From assembly GCA_045638565.1 (NCBI GenBank), contig JAZUBN010000158.1, positions 1-12,819 of the forward strand: 12,819 nucleotides of DNA, in the 5' to 3' direction. Shown here in pieces: positions 1 through 6,954 of this stretch. The translations under genes and the position numbers were made by a program. The stretch is from SIG471 sp045638565 (GTDB lineage: Bacteria; Bacillota; Clostridia; Oscillospirales; Butyricicoccaceae). Position 1 is the first letter of the stretch. Every line of letters begins with the position of its first letter. The notes beneath the pieces are model-generated. The model was not told where the DNA came from. It ran no database searches and saw only the letters and a list, made by a program, of their open reading frames with translations.

Positions 1-129
1 GGGGACACCCCCTGGACCCCCTTGTGTGTTCGTTCCTCACATATGGACAGATTGGTAAGGTTACATTTCTAGGGAAGATTTGTCTGTGACGAAAGATTTT
101 CTGTTTGTTTCACATAGGCAATCACAAAA
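1..129. other. Non-coding stretch downstream of murI, with a hairpin cut by the window edge
   Basis: No gene is visible here. The first bases form GGGG-ACA-CCCCC, which looks like one side of a short GC-rich hairpin truncated by the window boundary. It is followed by TGGACCCCC. Runs of this kind resemble intergenic repeat sequence, but the part outside the window is needed to judge. I see no convincing rho-independent terminator for murI in these bases. Confidence 0.35.
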
Positions 130-948
130 TTATTCGTCAACTGTAATACTGTCGATGGCAATTTCGCTTAAGGTTTCGATATCCTTCTTGAGGAAGTTAC
201 CGCCGAGACGTCTGAACTTTTCGGGAGCGTCACTTACATAGTATTCATATTTTGGCTTGGTGAAATCCTCTTTGAGCATGGAGTGCTTTGTCAGAATCTC
301 TTTCAGCTCCTTTGCTGTTTCAAAGGCAGGATTTACAAGCCTTACACCCTCGCCGAGCACCTTGCCTATGGTGTAACGGAGAATCGGATAATGTGTACAG
401 CCTAAAACAAGTGCGTCAACACCGTGCTCCTTAAGCTCGATAAGATACTGCTGGGCTGTAAGCTCGGCAACGGTTGAATATTCCCAACCTTCTTCCACGA
501 TAGGAACGAAAAGGGGACAAGGAATGCCGATGACTTCGGCTTCGTGGTTTTTCTCCATGATAGCCGCCTGATAGGCGCCGCTTCCGATGGTGCCCGATGT
601 GCCGATAACACCGATTTTGCCGTTGGCTGTTGTTTCGACAGCACCTCTTGCGCCCGGCTCGATAACACCGATGACAGGGATGTCAAAACGCTCCTGCAGA
701 TAGTCGATGGCAAAAGCACTGGCTGTGTTGCAGGCGATGACTATAGTCTTTACATCCTTGCTTTTAAGGAAAGAAGCGCACTGATAGGCAAACTTCTTTA
801 CAGTCTGCTCCGATTTAGAGCCGTAAGGAATTCGTGCCGTGTCGCCGAAATATATTACATTTTCATAAGGCAGCTGTTCCATTATTTCACGGAGGACTGT
901 AAGTCCGCCGATGCCCGAATCGAACACGCCGATAGGTCTTTTGTCCAT
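130..948 (-). CDS. murI: Glutamate racemase MurI
   Basis: This enzyme interconverts L- and D-glutamate in the cytoplasm and supplies D-Glu for peptidoglycan precursors. The 272-residue length is normal for the family. Visible hallmarks are the N-terminal GVFDSGIGGLTVL (Asp10, Ser11), the FGDTARIPYG loop near 35-43, the first catalytic cysteine in ACNTAS (Cys73) and the second in LGCTHYPIL (Cys184 with His186). The two-cysteine, cofactor-independent mechanism is established for the family. The ATG is preceded by a modest AAAGG about 10 bases upstream. The gene lies 114 bases downstream of the amidase-GNAT gene on the same strand, separated by an inverted-repeat element, so it may be read from the upstream MATE promoter or from an undetected promoter of its own. 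Nothing essential is missing. Confidence 0.97.
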   Translation of the reverse strand: MDKRPIGVFDSGIGGLTVLREIMEQLPYENVIYFGDTARIPYGSKSEQTVKKFAYQCASFLKSKDVKTIVIACNTASAFAIDYLQERFDIPVIGVIEPGARGAVETTANGKIGVIGTSGTIGSGAYQAAIMEKNHEAEVIGIPCPLFVPIVEEGWEYSTVAELTAQQYLIELKEHGVDALVLGCTHYPILRYTIGKVLGEGVRLVNPAFETAKELKEILTKHSMLKEDFTKPKYEYYVSDAPEKFRRLGGNFLKKDIETLSEIAIDSITVDE

Positions 949-977
949 TTTATATTTGCCTTTCTGATAGTCATAGT

Positions 978-1061
978 GTCATTCTGAGCGCAGCGAAGAA
1001 TCTCCTGTGTTTTGCTGATTGCGCAAAGGGAATGAGATCCCTCATATGTATTCGGGATGAC
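978..1061. repeat. Imperfect inverted-repeat intergenic element with GTCAT ends
   Basis: The left arm starts GTCATTCTGAGCGCAGCGAA and continues to AATCTC near 1004. The right arm runs from GAGATCC (1034) to GGGATGAC (1061). Reverse-complemented, the right arm begins GTCATCCCGAA and ends GGATCTC, so both the outer and inner ends of the arms match with mismatches between. The element sits one base beyond the amidase stop codon and fills most of the amidase-murI gap. GTCATTCTGAGC-type arms are familiar as dispersed small repeats in many bacterial genomes, so this is probably a MITE-like or REP-like element. It could also fold in the transcript between the two genes. The copy number in this genome cannot be seen here. 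Confidence 0.6.
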
Positions 1062-1062
1062 G

Positions 1063-2955
1063 TTACAAATTATAAAGATCAACTTCGAAGCCGCGGAAGT
1101 TCACGCCGTACATTTCGCAGTCGCCTGTTATTCTGTAACGCTTCTTTGTGTACATATGCATGGAAATGTCATTATCACGGGATGCGAGAATTCTGCCGAA
1201 GGAATAGCCGCGCTTCTTTGCAACAGTATATGCAAAGCCGAGGATATCCATGCCATAGCCTCTGCCTGTGTATTCGTTAGCTACGCAAAGACGGGAGAAT
1301 GCGATGCACTTGCCCATTGTGGACCATGCAAGGCTTGGATGTTCTGCAGATTTTGCATCTTCAAGAGAAACTGCGCCCATGATTTCATTCTTTTCGTTTC
1401 TGTAAATAAAAAGGTTGTTTGCGGCAATATCAGCTTCGATATCGACCATTGTAGGATAATATTCATTCCATGCGCAGAACTCTGTGCCCTTCTTGCTGAG
1501 ATAGAGAGCGAGAATTTCGTTCACATCGTCCATTGTTGCCATTTCGAAGGAGAAAAGCTCAGGAGCGATACGCTTCTTTGAAGCCTGTTCAAAAGCGTGA
1601 GCCGCTGTGATGAGTGCGCCTTCAGACCACTTAGGACCGATGAAGAAAATGCTTCTGCCTGTTGTCTTTGCAGGAAGTTCAGTAGGAACTGTGATGCAAG
1701 GATAGCCGGAAACAGCGTGGATGGAATTGTAGTGAGCCTGAATGAAAAGCTCTACATTATATTCCTTACATACTCTGTCGATTGTACCGCGGGAGCGTTC
1801 AAGATTGTCTAAAAGACCTTCAAGATATTCTCTTTCTGTAAGTCTGCCCGAAAGAGCGTCGCACTGGTCAAGGAGAGTCTGGTTGTGCTTCAAGCATTCC
1901 TTGGAGTGAGCAAGGTTATATTCTCTGATATCTGTGAGATTCTTCATATCGCAGCTTGTGCCCATAAGATAAGCATTGATGCCTGCCTTGAATTCGTGGC
2001 ACATAACGGCACGGCTGTGCTTGCCGGAATAGTTGAGCTCAACAGGAACAAGCTCTGCGCCACAGTTTTTAAGTGTTTCAAGGGCAAGATCCATACTTGC
2101 CTGTTCGTATTCGGAAAGCTTTGCATCGACAACATAGCCGATACGCATACCCTTGACATCCTTTTTAGTGTATTCAAGATAGTCAACGCCTACGATGTTT
2201 TCAGGCATTGTAAGAGTTGTTTCATCGCCTTCGTCAATACCTGCAATAGCTGTCAGCAGGATAGCTGCGTCTTCAACTGTGCGTGCCATAGGACCTGCTG
2301 TGTCCTGTGTATGGGAAATTGGAATGATGCCTCTGCGGGAAACAAGACCGACAGTAGGCTTGATACCTACGATACAGTTGTTCTTGGATGGGGAAATGAT
2401 GGAGCCGTTTGTTTCTGTGCCTACGCAGGCAGCAGCAAGGGAAGCGGCTGTGGCAACACCTGAGCCAGAGGAGCTGCCCGATGGAGTGAGAACACTGTGG
2501 TATGGGTTGATAACCTGACCGCCGCGGGAAGAATAGCCGGAAGGCATATTTTGTGTCATGAAGTTGGCGTATTCAGTCATGTTTGTCTTGCCCATGAGAA
2601 TAGCGCCCGATGCGCGAAGTCTTTCCACAACACCGCTGTCGGAAAGAGGAACATTATTCATAAGGGCAAGAGAGCCTGCTGTTGTATGCATCTTATCGCA
2701 GGAATCGATATTGTCCTTAACCATTACAGGAATACCGAACATAATGCCTTCGGCAAGACCTTCTTTACGCATAATATCGCATTTTTCTGCGATGAAGAGA
2801 GCGTCAGGATTGATTTCCAGAACGGAATTGAGCTTTTCGCTGTCGTATTTTGCAATACGTGCAAGATATGCCTTTACAAGCTCGACAGAAGTTGTTTCGC
2901 CCTTTTCAAGAGCTTCGTGAAGCTGGAGAATAGATTTTTCTCTGATGTCGTACAT
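1063..2955 (-). CDS. Amidase-signature hydrolase fused to a C-terminal GNAT acetyltransferase domain
   Basis: The predicted protein has 630 residues in two parts. Residues 1-460 are an amidase-signature enzyme, which hydrolyses C-N amide bonds. The triad is readable as Lys80 in PVMVKDNID, cis-Ser161 in the GSSSGSG loop and nucleophile Ser185 in GTETNGSI, followed by GIKPTVGLVSRRG and a GYPCITVP segment near 417-424. Residues about 468-630 look like a GNAT acetyltransferase: RLCVAN followed by TGRGYG (563-568) is the acetyl-CoA pyrophosphate-binding loop. Most family amidases are 450-500 residues and lack this tail. The start is fixed by an AGGAGG eight bases before the ATG at 2955; an upstream in-frame extension to 3039 has no such site. 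The gene lies 92 bases behind a MATE efflux gene, probably in one operon. The substrate is unknown. It is not the tRNA amidotransferase subunit GatA, since gatC and gatB are absent. Confidence 0.9.
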   Translation of the reverse strand: MYDIREKSILQLHEALEKGETTSVELVKAYLARIAKYDSEKLNSVLEINPDALFIAEKCDIMRKEGLAEGIMFGIPVMVKDNIDSCDKMHTTAGSLALMNNVPLSDSGVVERLRASGAILMGKTNMTEYANFMTQNMPSGYSSRGGQVINPYHSVLTPSGSSSGSGVATAASLAAACVGTETNGSIISPSKNNCIVGIKPTVGLVSRRGIIPISHTQDTAGPMARTVEDAAILLTAIAGIDEGDETTLTMPENIVGVDYLEYTKKDVKGMRIGYVVDAKLSEYEQASMDLALETLKNCGAELVPVELNYSGKHSRAVMCHEFKAGINAYLMGTSCDMKNLTDIREYNLAHSKECLKHNQTLLDQCDALSGRLTEREYLEGLLDNLERSRGTIDRVCKEYNVELFIQAHYNSIHAVSGYPCITVPTELPAKTTGRSIFFIGPKWSEGALITAAHAFEQASKKRIAPELFSFEMATMDDVNEILALYLSKKGTEFCAWNEYYPTMVDIEADIAANNLFIYRNEKNEIMGAVSLEDAKSAEHPSLAWSTMGKCIAFSRLCVANEYTGRGYGMDILGFAYTVAKKRGYSFGRILASRDNDISMHMYTKKRYRITGDCEMYGVNFRGFEVDLYNL

Positions 2956-2996
2956 GGAATAATGCCTCCTTTTAATATGGTTCTTGTTTATATTTG

Positions 2997-3045
2997 CAGA
3001 GGAAATGTCCTCTGTGTGAAAACAGATGTGGCGCACCACAGGTGC
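2997..3045 (-). other. Two small hairpins in the MATE-amidase gap
   Basis: Within the 92-base spacer two short perfect stems occur: GCACC/GGTGC with a 3-base loop (3033-3045), just past the MATE stop, and CAGAGGA/TCCTCTG with a 4-base loop (2997-3014). Neither is followed by a U-run in the reading direction, so they are not standard terminators. They could mark an mRNA processing or stability site between the two genes. This is inference from base pairing only. Confidence 0.4.
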
Positions 3046-3047
3046 TT

Positions 3048-4427
3048 TTACTTTCCTTCTTTTTCTTCTGATGCAACAAGAAGTTTAAGTTCCTTTATAA
3101 TAGAAATGGAAAGCGGGAAGGAAATGCAGAATGTGCCGAAGTCGCCGAGAGGCTGGGCAAGCTGAATGCCGAAAATGCCGAGGAAGTTAGGGAGTGTGAG
3201 GATGAATGGGATGAAGAAGAGGCCCTGTCTTGCAAGAGCAAGCACAGCCGCCGCCTTCGCTCTGCCTATCGACTGGAAGAGCATATTTGTGATGATTGTG
3301 TATGCCTGGAAAGGCACCATAACACAGGCAAGGCGGAGGGCGAGAGAGCCGATAGCTGTCACATCAGGGTCACCCTTACGGAAGATTTCGACAATCGGTG
3401 TTGCAAATGCAAAGCCGCAGATGGCAATGCAGGTCATAACTGTGAAGCCTGTCTTGAGGCAGAATGTATAGCCTTCGAGAAGACGCTTGTAGTTTTTGGA
3501 ACCCCAGCTGAAGCCGGCAACAGGCTGGAAGCCCTGACCGAAGCCGAGGAGGACAGACTGGATGAACATTGTAACGCGGTTTACAACGCTCATTGCAGCG
3601 ATAGCGGCATCACCGAATGGTGCGCCTGCAAGGTTGAGGAAGATACTTGCAAGAGATGCAAGACCCTGACGGAAGAGGGATGGAGAGCCGATTTTGAGGA
3701 TTTCCTTGTGGACAGCAATATCCTTGCTGATTGTCTTTATGGAAAGATTGAGGTTGCTCTTGCCGCCTCTGAAGTTGGAATAGAGCACGAGGAAGCTGGC
3801 AAGCTGGCTGAGCACAGTTGCGAGAGCCGCACCGGAAATGCCCATATCGAGCCAGAAGATAAACACAGGGTCGAGAATTGTATTGATAACAGCACCGCTG
3901 GCAACGCCAATCATGGAAAGCATAGCTGCGCCTTCGCCGCGGAGCAGATTATTCATAACGAAAACGGCTGTCATAATAGGTGCGCCGAAGAGGATGATGC
4001 GCGCATAGTCCATAGCGAATGGTGCGATTGTCTCTGTTGCGCCGAGCCAATAGACCAGCTTATCGAGGAAGATAAGACCGAAAGCCATAAGGGCGAAGCC
4101 TGTGAGGATGGATGCATAGAATGCTGTGGAAGCGACAGAGTTTGCCTTTTCGTTTTCCTTTGCGCCCATAAGGCGGGAAACAAAGCTGCCCGAGCCAACA
4201 CCGAAGGTGAAGCCGATAGCCTGAATGAGAGCCATTATAGAGAAGATAACGCCTACCGCCGCAGTAGCCGATGTGCCAAGCTTGCCGACGAAGAATGTAT
4301 CGACCAGATTATAGAAGGATGTGGTCAGCATACTGATGATAGTCGGCACAGCAAGTGTGCAGATAAGCTTTGGGATAGGGGTTTTGGTCATTTTTTCGTA
4401 ACGTGCCTGTTCTTTTGTCATTTGCAT
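3048..4427 (-). CDS. MATE family efflux transporter (MepA-like)
   Basis: This is a 459-residue integral membrane protein with the twelve hydrophobic segments and two-fold internal repeat of multidrug and toxin extrusion pumps, which export cationic or aromatic compounds using a sodium or proton gradient. Family features are the first-helix YNLVDTFFVG (Asp43), ALIQAIGFTFGVGSGSFVSR in the first half, the LLRGEGAAM loop, and the second-half GFGQGFQPVAGFSWG. The ATG at 4427 is followed two codons later by a second ATG; GGAG ten bases upstream favours the first. It is the first gene after a clear promoter and reads toward the amidase-GNAT gene and murI. It faces divergently away from the marR gene, and a second MATE gene lies beyond marR. 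The real substrate cannot be inferred. Confidence 0.95.
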   Translation of the reverse strand: MQMTKEQARYEKMTKTPIPKLICTLAVPTIISMLTTSFYNLVDTFFVGKLGTSATAAVGVIFSIMALIQAIGFTFGVGSGSFVSRLMGAKENEKANSVASTAFYASILTGFALMAFGLIFLDKLVYWLGATETIAPFAMDYARIILFGAPIMTAVFVMNNLLRGEGAAMLSMIGVASGAVINTILDPVFIFWLDMGISGAALATVLSQLASFLVLYSNFRGGKSNLNLSIKTISKDIAVHKEILKIGSPSLFRQGLASLASIFLNLAGAPFGDAAIAAMSVVNRVTMFIQSVLLGFGQGFQPVAGFSWGSKNYKRLLEGYTFCLKTGFTVMTCIAICGFAFATPIVEIFRKGDPDVTAIGSLALRLACVMVPFQAYTIITNMLFQSIGRAKAAAVLALARQGLFFIPFILTLPNFLGIFGIQLAQPLGDFGTFCISFPLSISIIKELKLLVASEEKEGK

Positions 4428-4453
4428 GGGTGTAAGTCTCCGTTTTTAATATG

Positions 4454-4475
4454 TAATGGAATAATTATACCATTA
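4454..4475. promoter_or_regulatory. 22-bp near-perfect palindrome over the MATE promoter -10 (putative operator)
   Basis: The sequence starts TAATGG and ends CCATTA with ATAATTAT in the centre. Ten of the eleven base pairs across the dyad match; only the seventh pair is A-A. The minus-strand TATAAT (4464-4469) lies inside it, so a protein bound here would block the polymerase. It does not resemble the AATAGCA half-site found near marR, so a different regulator is suggested. AT content is high, which raises the chance of coincidence, but the GG/CC pairs are matched. Confidence 0.55.
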
Positions 4476-4492
4476 AATAATATAAAATGCAA
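4464..4492 (-). promoter_or_regulatory. Promoter of the leftward MATE-amidase genes
   Basis: On the minus strand TTGCAT (4492-4487) is followed after 17 bases by TATAAT (4469-4464). This predicts a transcript start near 4457 and a leader of about 30 bases before the ATG at 4427. It is a good sigma-A type match. Confidence 0.75.
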
Positions 4493-4535
4493 TTAGGTAT
4501 ACAACAAAAGATGCTCAGCCTGTTATAAGCTTACC

Positions 4536-4564
4536 TTGACAAAAAATCGAAAGCATGCTATTGT
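4536..4564 (+). promoter_or_regulatory. Promoter of the marR-family gene
   Basis: TTGACA (4536-4541), a 17-base spacer and TATTGT (4559-4564) make a sigma-A type promoter, with the ATG about 20 bases after the expected start point. A putative operator (4549-4562) overlaps its spacer and -10, consistent with autorepression. Confidence 0.75.
4549..4562. promoter_or_regulatory. Putative MarR operator, site 1
   Basis: The 14-bp dyad is GAAAGCA|TGCTATT: the central eight bases AGCATGCT are a perfect palindrome and the right half-site is AATAGCA on the other strand. The same half-site occurs in a similar dyad before the downstream MATE gene (5050-5063). Its position over the marR promoter fits a repressor that controls its own gene. 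Confidence 0.55.
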
Positions 4565-4591
4565 TATTAATATTGTTGGAAGGTGCTGTAA

Positions 4592-5008
4592 ATGGAAAAA
4601 AACTATGAATGTGGAAAGCTTATAAAGCAGATACACGATGAACTGGAAAAACAGGCAAACAGCGCATTGGCATCACAAAACCTGACGCTTACGCAGATGC
4701 GTGTCCTTATAGAGCTGGAGTCGGCTCAGGAAAGACAGCTTACACTGAAAGAGCTGGAAGCTTTGCTTCATGTTGCCCAGTCGACAATGGCAGGAATCGT
4801 ACTCAGACTGGAGCAGAAGGGGTATGTGGAAAGTTTTGTCGATAAAAATGACCGCAGAGTAAAGCGCGCAGCCATTACAGAATCCGGGCTGGGATGCTGT
4901 GAAAATGCCCGTTCACACATCGTTGATATGGAAACAAATCTGTTGTCCGGTCTGACAATGGAGGAAAAAGAACTTTTCAGCAGCCTGCTGAGAAAAATAT
5001 GCAGATAA
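4592..5008 (+). CDS. MarR family transcriptional regulator (MepR-like context)
   Basis: This is a 138-residue winged-helix dimeric DNA-binding protein. The helix-turn-helix spans about residues 51-79 (TLKELEALLHVAQSTMAGIV and the following LEQKGYV). The wing is DKNDRRVKRAAIT at 84-96, with the conserved D-x-R-R pattern that contacts DNA in MarR proteins. The flanking N- and C-terminal helices would form the dimer interface. The start is supported by GGAAGG eight bases upstream. The gene stands immediately before a MATE pump on the same strand, the same order as the known mepR-mepA pair in staphylococci, so it is likely a ligand-responsive repressor of that pump. Cys7, Cys102 and Cys103 are present, but a redox role would be speculation. 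Confidence 0.93.
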   Translation: MEKNYECGKLIKQIHDELEKQANSALASQNLTLTQMRVLIELESAQERQLTLKELEALLHVAQSTMAGIVLRLEQKGYVESFVDKNDRRVKRAAITESGLGCCENARSHIVDMETNLLSGLTMEEKELFSSLLRKICR

Positions 5009-5011
5009 AAT

Positions 5012-5037
5012 AATGCCCGTCTCAGGCGGGCATTTGA
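5012..5037 (+). terminator. Hairpin after marR, weak terminator or attenuator
   Basis: AATGCCCG (5012-5019) pairs with CGGGCATT (5027-5034) around a 7-base loop. Only TTTG follows, so the U-tract is short and read-through into the MATE gene is likely. It would let the pump be expressed differently from its regulator. Confidence 0.6.
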
Positions 5038-5063
5038 TTGGCGAAATTCAATAGCATACTATT
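5034..5063 (+). promoter_or_regulatory. Possible MATE promoter with putative MarR operator, site 2
   Basis: The dyad AATAGCA|TACTATT (5050-5063) matches across six of seven pairs and shares the AATAGCA half-site with the site over the marR promoter. A plausible but weaker promoter overlaps it: TTGATT (5034-5039), 17 bases, TACTAT (5057-5062). Binding here would control the pump directly. The -35 is non-consensus, so the promoter itself is less certain than the repeated dyad. Confidence 0.5.
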
Positions 5064-5097
5064 AAATATAAAGCAATTATTCCTGGAGGAAAAAATT

Positions 5098-6447
5098 ATG
5101 GAAATGACAAAAGAACTGGAAGTGTTCCGCAGTGCGCCTGTGCACAAGGCTGTTCTGAAAAACGCCCTGCCGGCTATGGTGGCCATGCTTATGGTGCTCA
5201 TCTATAATCTGGCGGACACATTCTTTATCGGACTGACTCACGATGCATATCAGGTGGCGGCCGTTTCGATGGCGACTCCTGTGTTTCTCATGTTCATGTC
5301 TGTCGGCACAGTATTTGGCATCGGCGGTACATCTGTAATCGCGAGAGCTCTCGGCGAAGGCAGAGCCGACTATGCAAAAAGAGCAAGTGCTTTCTGTATG
5401 TGGAGCTGTGTCGCTGTAGGTGTTGCGATGTCTGCATGCTTCATTATTTTTATGGAAGACATTTTGAGAATTATGGGCACAAGTGCCGATACATATGAGC
5501 TGGCAAAGTCCTATCTCACAATCGTGACATACAGCGGTCCGTTTGTGCTTATCGCAAACTGCTATTCCAACGTAATCCGCGCTGAAGGTCAGGCGGGCAA
5601 GGCTATGATGGGTCAGCTTCTCGGCAATCTTCTCAATGTTATTCTGGACCCTATCATGATTCTCTGGTTTGGCTGGGGCATCACAGGTGCGGCTGTGGCG
5701 ACTGCTATAGGCAACACATTCAGCGCCCTTTTCTATATCGCATATTTCTTCCGCGGAAAGTCCATTCTCAGCATCCATCCTAAGGATTTTATGATGGGCA
5801 ATAAAGTCTGCAGCAGCATTCTTGCCATAGGCATTCCTGCCTCCTTCGGCTCATTGCTTATGAGTGTATCCCAGATTGTTATGAATGGTCAGATGGCATC
5901 CTTCGGCGATATGGCTGGGGCAGGTATAGGTGTTGCATCCAAGGTCACAATGATAACAGGTATGGTGTGCATCGGCTTCGGTCAGGGTGTGCAGGCTTTG
6001 CTCGGCTACTGCGTAGGGGCAAATCTCTGGGAGAGATTCAAAAAGGCTATGCGCTTCTCGGTGCTTTTCGCCCTTGCGCTCAGCACAGTAATGACGATTT
6101 TCTGCTATCTCTTCACAAATCAGATTGTAAGCATATTCCTGACAGAGCAGGAGGCTTTCACATATGCTGTACGATTTGTAAGAATTCTTCTGTCCACAAG
6201 CTTCCTCTTCGGCTTCTTCTATGTTCTTGCAAATGCTTTGCAGGCGGCAGGTGCGGCAACTCCTGCCCTCATCATCAACCTCAGCCGACAGGGCTTCATC
6301 TATATTCCTGCACTCTTCATCCTTAAGGGTATGATTGGCGCAGACGGTCTTGCGTGGGCACAGCCTGTGGCTGACCTTTTGTCCACAATCCTTGTTGTGG
6401 CGCTCTATATCACAACTGTCAGAAAGATGGAGCAGGCGGCAAAATAA
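5098..6447 (+). CDS. MATE family efflux transporter, second copy (MepA-like)
   Basis: The 449-residue polytopic membrane protein has the standard MATE layout of two six-helix halves. Readable landmarks are YNLADTFFIG with Asp40 in helix 1, FGIGGTSVIARALGEG, the NVIRAEGQAGKAMMG loop, and GFGQGVQALLGYCVGAN in the second half. The start is the ATG at 5098, with GGAGG eight bases ahead. A longer frame beginning with TTG at 5038 overlaps the marR hairpin and lacks a ribosome site. It lies 89 bases after the marR-family gene and is probably its target. It is related in family to the leftward MATE gene but clearly diverged in sequence, so the two are not a recent duplication. It probably exports toxic organic cations or drugs; the exact substrate is unknown. 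Confidence 0.95.
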   Translation: MEMTKELEVFRSAPVHKAVLKNALPAMVAMLMVLIYNLADTFFIGLTHDAYQVAAVSMATPVFLMFMSVGTVFGIGGTSVIARALGEGRADYAKRASAFCMWSCVAVGVAMSACFIIFMEDILRIMGTSADTYELAKSYLTIVTYSGPFVLIANCYSNVIRAEGQAGKAMMGQLLGNLLNVILDPIMILWFGWGITGAAVATAIGNTFSALFYIAYFFRGKSILSIHPKDFMMGNKVCSSILAIGIPASFGSLLMSVSQIVMNGQMASFGDMAGAGIGVASKVTMITGMVCIGFGQGVQALLGYCVGANLWERFKKAMRFSVLFALALSTVMTIFCYLFTNQIVSIFLTEQEAFTYAVRFVRILLSTSFLFGFFYVLANALQAAGAATPALIINLSRQGFIYIPALFILKGMIGADGLAWAQPVADLLSTILVVALYITTVRKMEQAAK

Positions 6448-6480
6448 GGGTTTCATTCCCATTATGGCAGAGAGAGTATG

Positions 6481-6514
6481 TTGACAAGCCAATATAAATC
6501 ATATATACTATATA
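6481..6514 (+). promoter_or_regulatory. Promoter of the DtxR-family gene with an overlapping AT dyad
   Basis: TTGACA (6481-6486), 17 bases, TATACT (6504-6509) is near consensus. A 13-base symmetric stretch TATATACTATATA (6502-6514) covers the -10 and could be an autoregulatory site. It is plain alternating AT, so chance is a fair explanation. An AGGGAGG ribosome site follows just before the GTG start. Confidence 0.75.
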
Positions 6515-6544
6515 CATAACTTCGAATGACAGGGAGGCAGCAAC

Positions 6545-6916
6545 GTGAAAATACAGGAATCTGCTGAAAATTATCTGGAAACCATATATATTCTTCGCAA
6601 AGAAATGGGCTCTGTCCGTTCTATAGATGTTGTAAATCATCTTGGTTTTTCCAAGCCAAGCGTAAGCAACGCCATGAAGCAGTTCCGTGAAAACGGATAT
6701 GTTACCGTCGATGACGGCGGATTTATCACATTGACAGACCTTGGTCTTGAAGTGGCTGAAAAGATGTATAAACGACACGAGGTGCTGACAAAGGTGCTTA
6801 TCTCTCTTGGCGTTTCAGATGAGACAGCAAGGGAAGATGCCTGCAGAATAGAGCACTACCTCAGCGATGAATCCTTTGAAGCCATTGAAAAACACGTTGC
6901 GCAGTATAGTAAATAA
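6545..6916 (+). CDS. Short DtxR/MntR-family metal-dependent regulator
   Basis: The 123-residue protein begins with GTG, seven bases after a strong GGAGG. Residues 1-65 form the winged helix (AENYLETIYIL, then SIDVVNHLGFSKPSVSNAMK as helix-turn-helix and ITLTDLG in the wing). Residues 68-123 form the metal-binding dimerisation region, with KRHE (His78, Glu79) and ACRIEH (Cys100, Glu103, His104), the pattern seen in iron-type DtxR proteins. The first-helix ligand position, Met in DtxR and Asp in MntR, is Asn9 here. There is no C-terminal SH3/FeoA domain, as in MntR-length members. Such proteins normally repress iron or manganese uptake genes when metal is bound. No metal transporter is adjacent, so targets must lie elsewhere. 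It has its own promoter and terminator. Confidence 0.87.
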   Translation: MKIQESAENYLETIYILRKEMGSVRSIDVVNHLGFSKPSVSNAMKQFRENGYVTVDDGGFITLTDLGLEVAEKMYKRHEVLTKVLISLGVSDETAREDACRIEHYLSDESFEAIEKHVAQYSK

Positions 6917-6927
6917 TATATGTATAT

Positions 6928-6954
6928 AAGCCGTCCGTAAGGGGCGGCTTTTTT
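6928..6954 (+). terminator. Rho-independent terminator of the DtxR-family gene
   Basis: AAGCCGTCC (6928-6936) pairs with GGGCGGCTT (6942-6950), including one G-T wobble, around a GTAAG loop. A run of six T (6949-6954) follows. It lies 11 bases after the stop codon. Confidence 0.9.

Noticed and set aside
1063..2955. GatA subunit of the tRNA amidotransferase
   Set aside because: The triad fits GatA-type amidases in general, but gatC and gatB are not adjacent, and the GNAT tail and exporter neighbour point to a different role.
2956..3039. N-terminal extension of the amidase to an ATG at 3039
   Set aside because: The extension crosses a hairpin and the AGGAGG that serves the ATG at 2955, and its residues do not match the family, which begins near the IREKSILQLHEAL segment.
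5038..5097. Longer MATE protein starting at a TTG at 5038
   Set aside because: No ribosome site precedes the TTG, it would overlap the marR hairpin and putative operator, and the ATG at 5098 has an ideal GGAGG.
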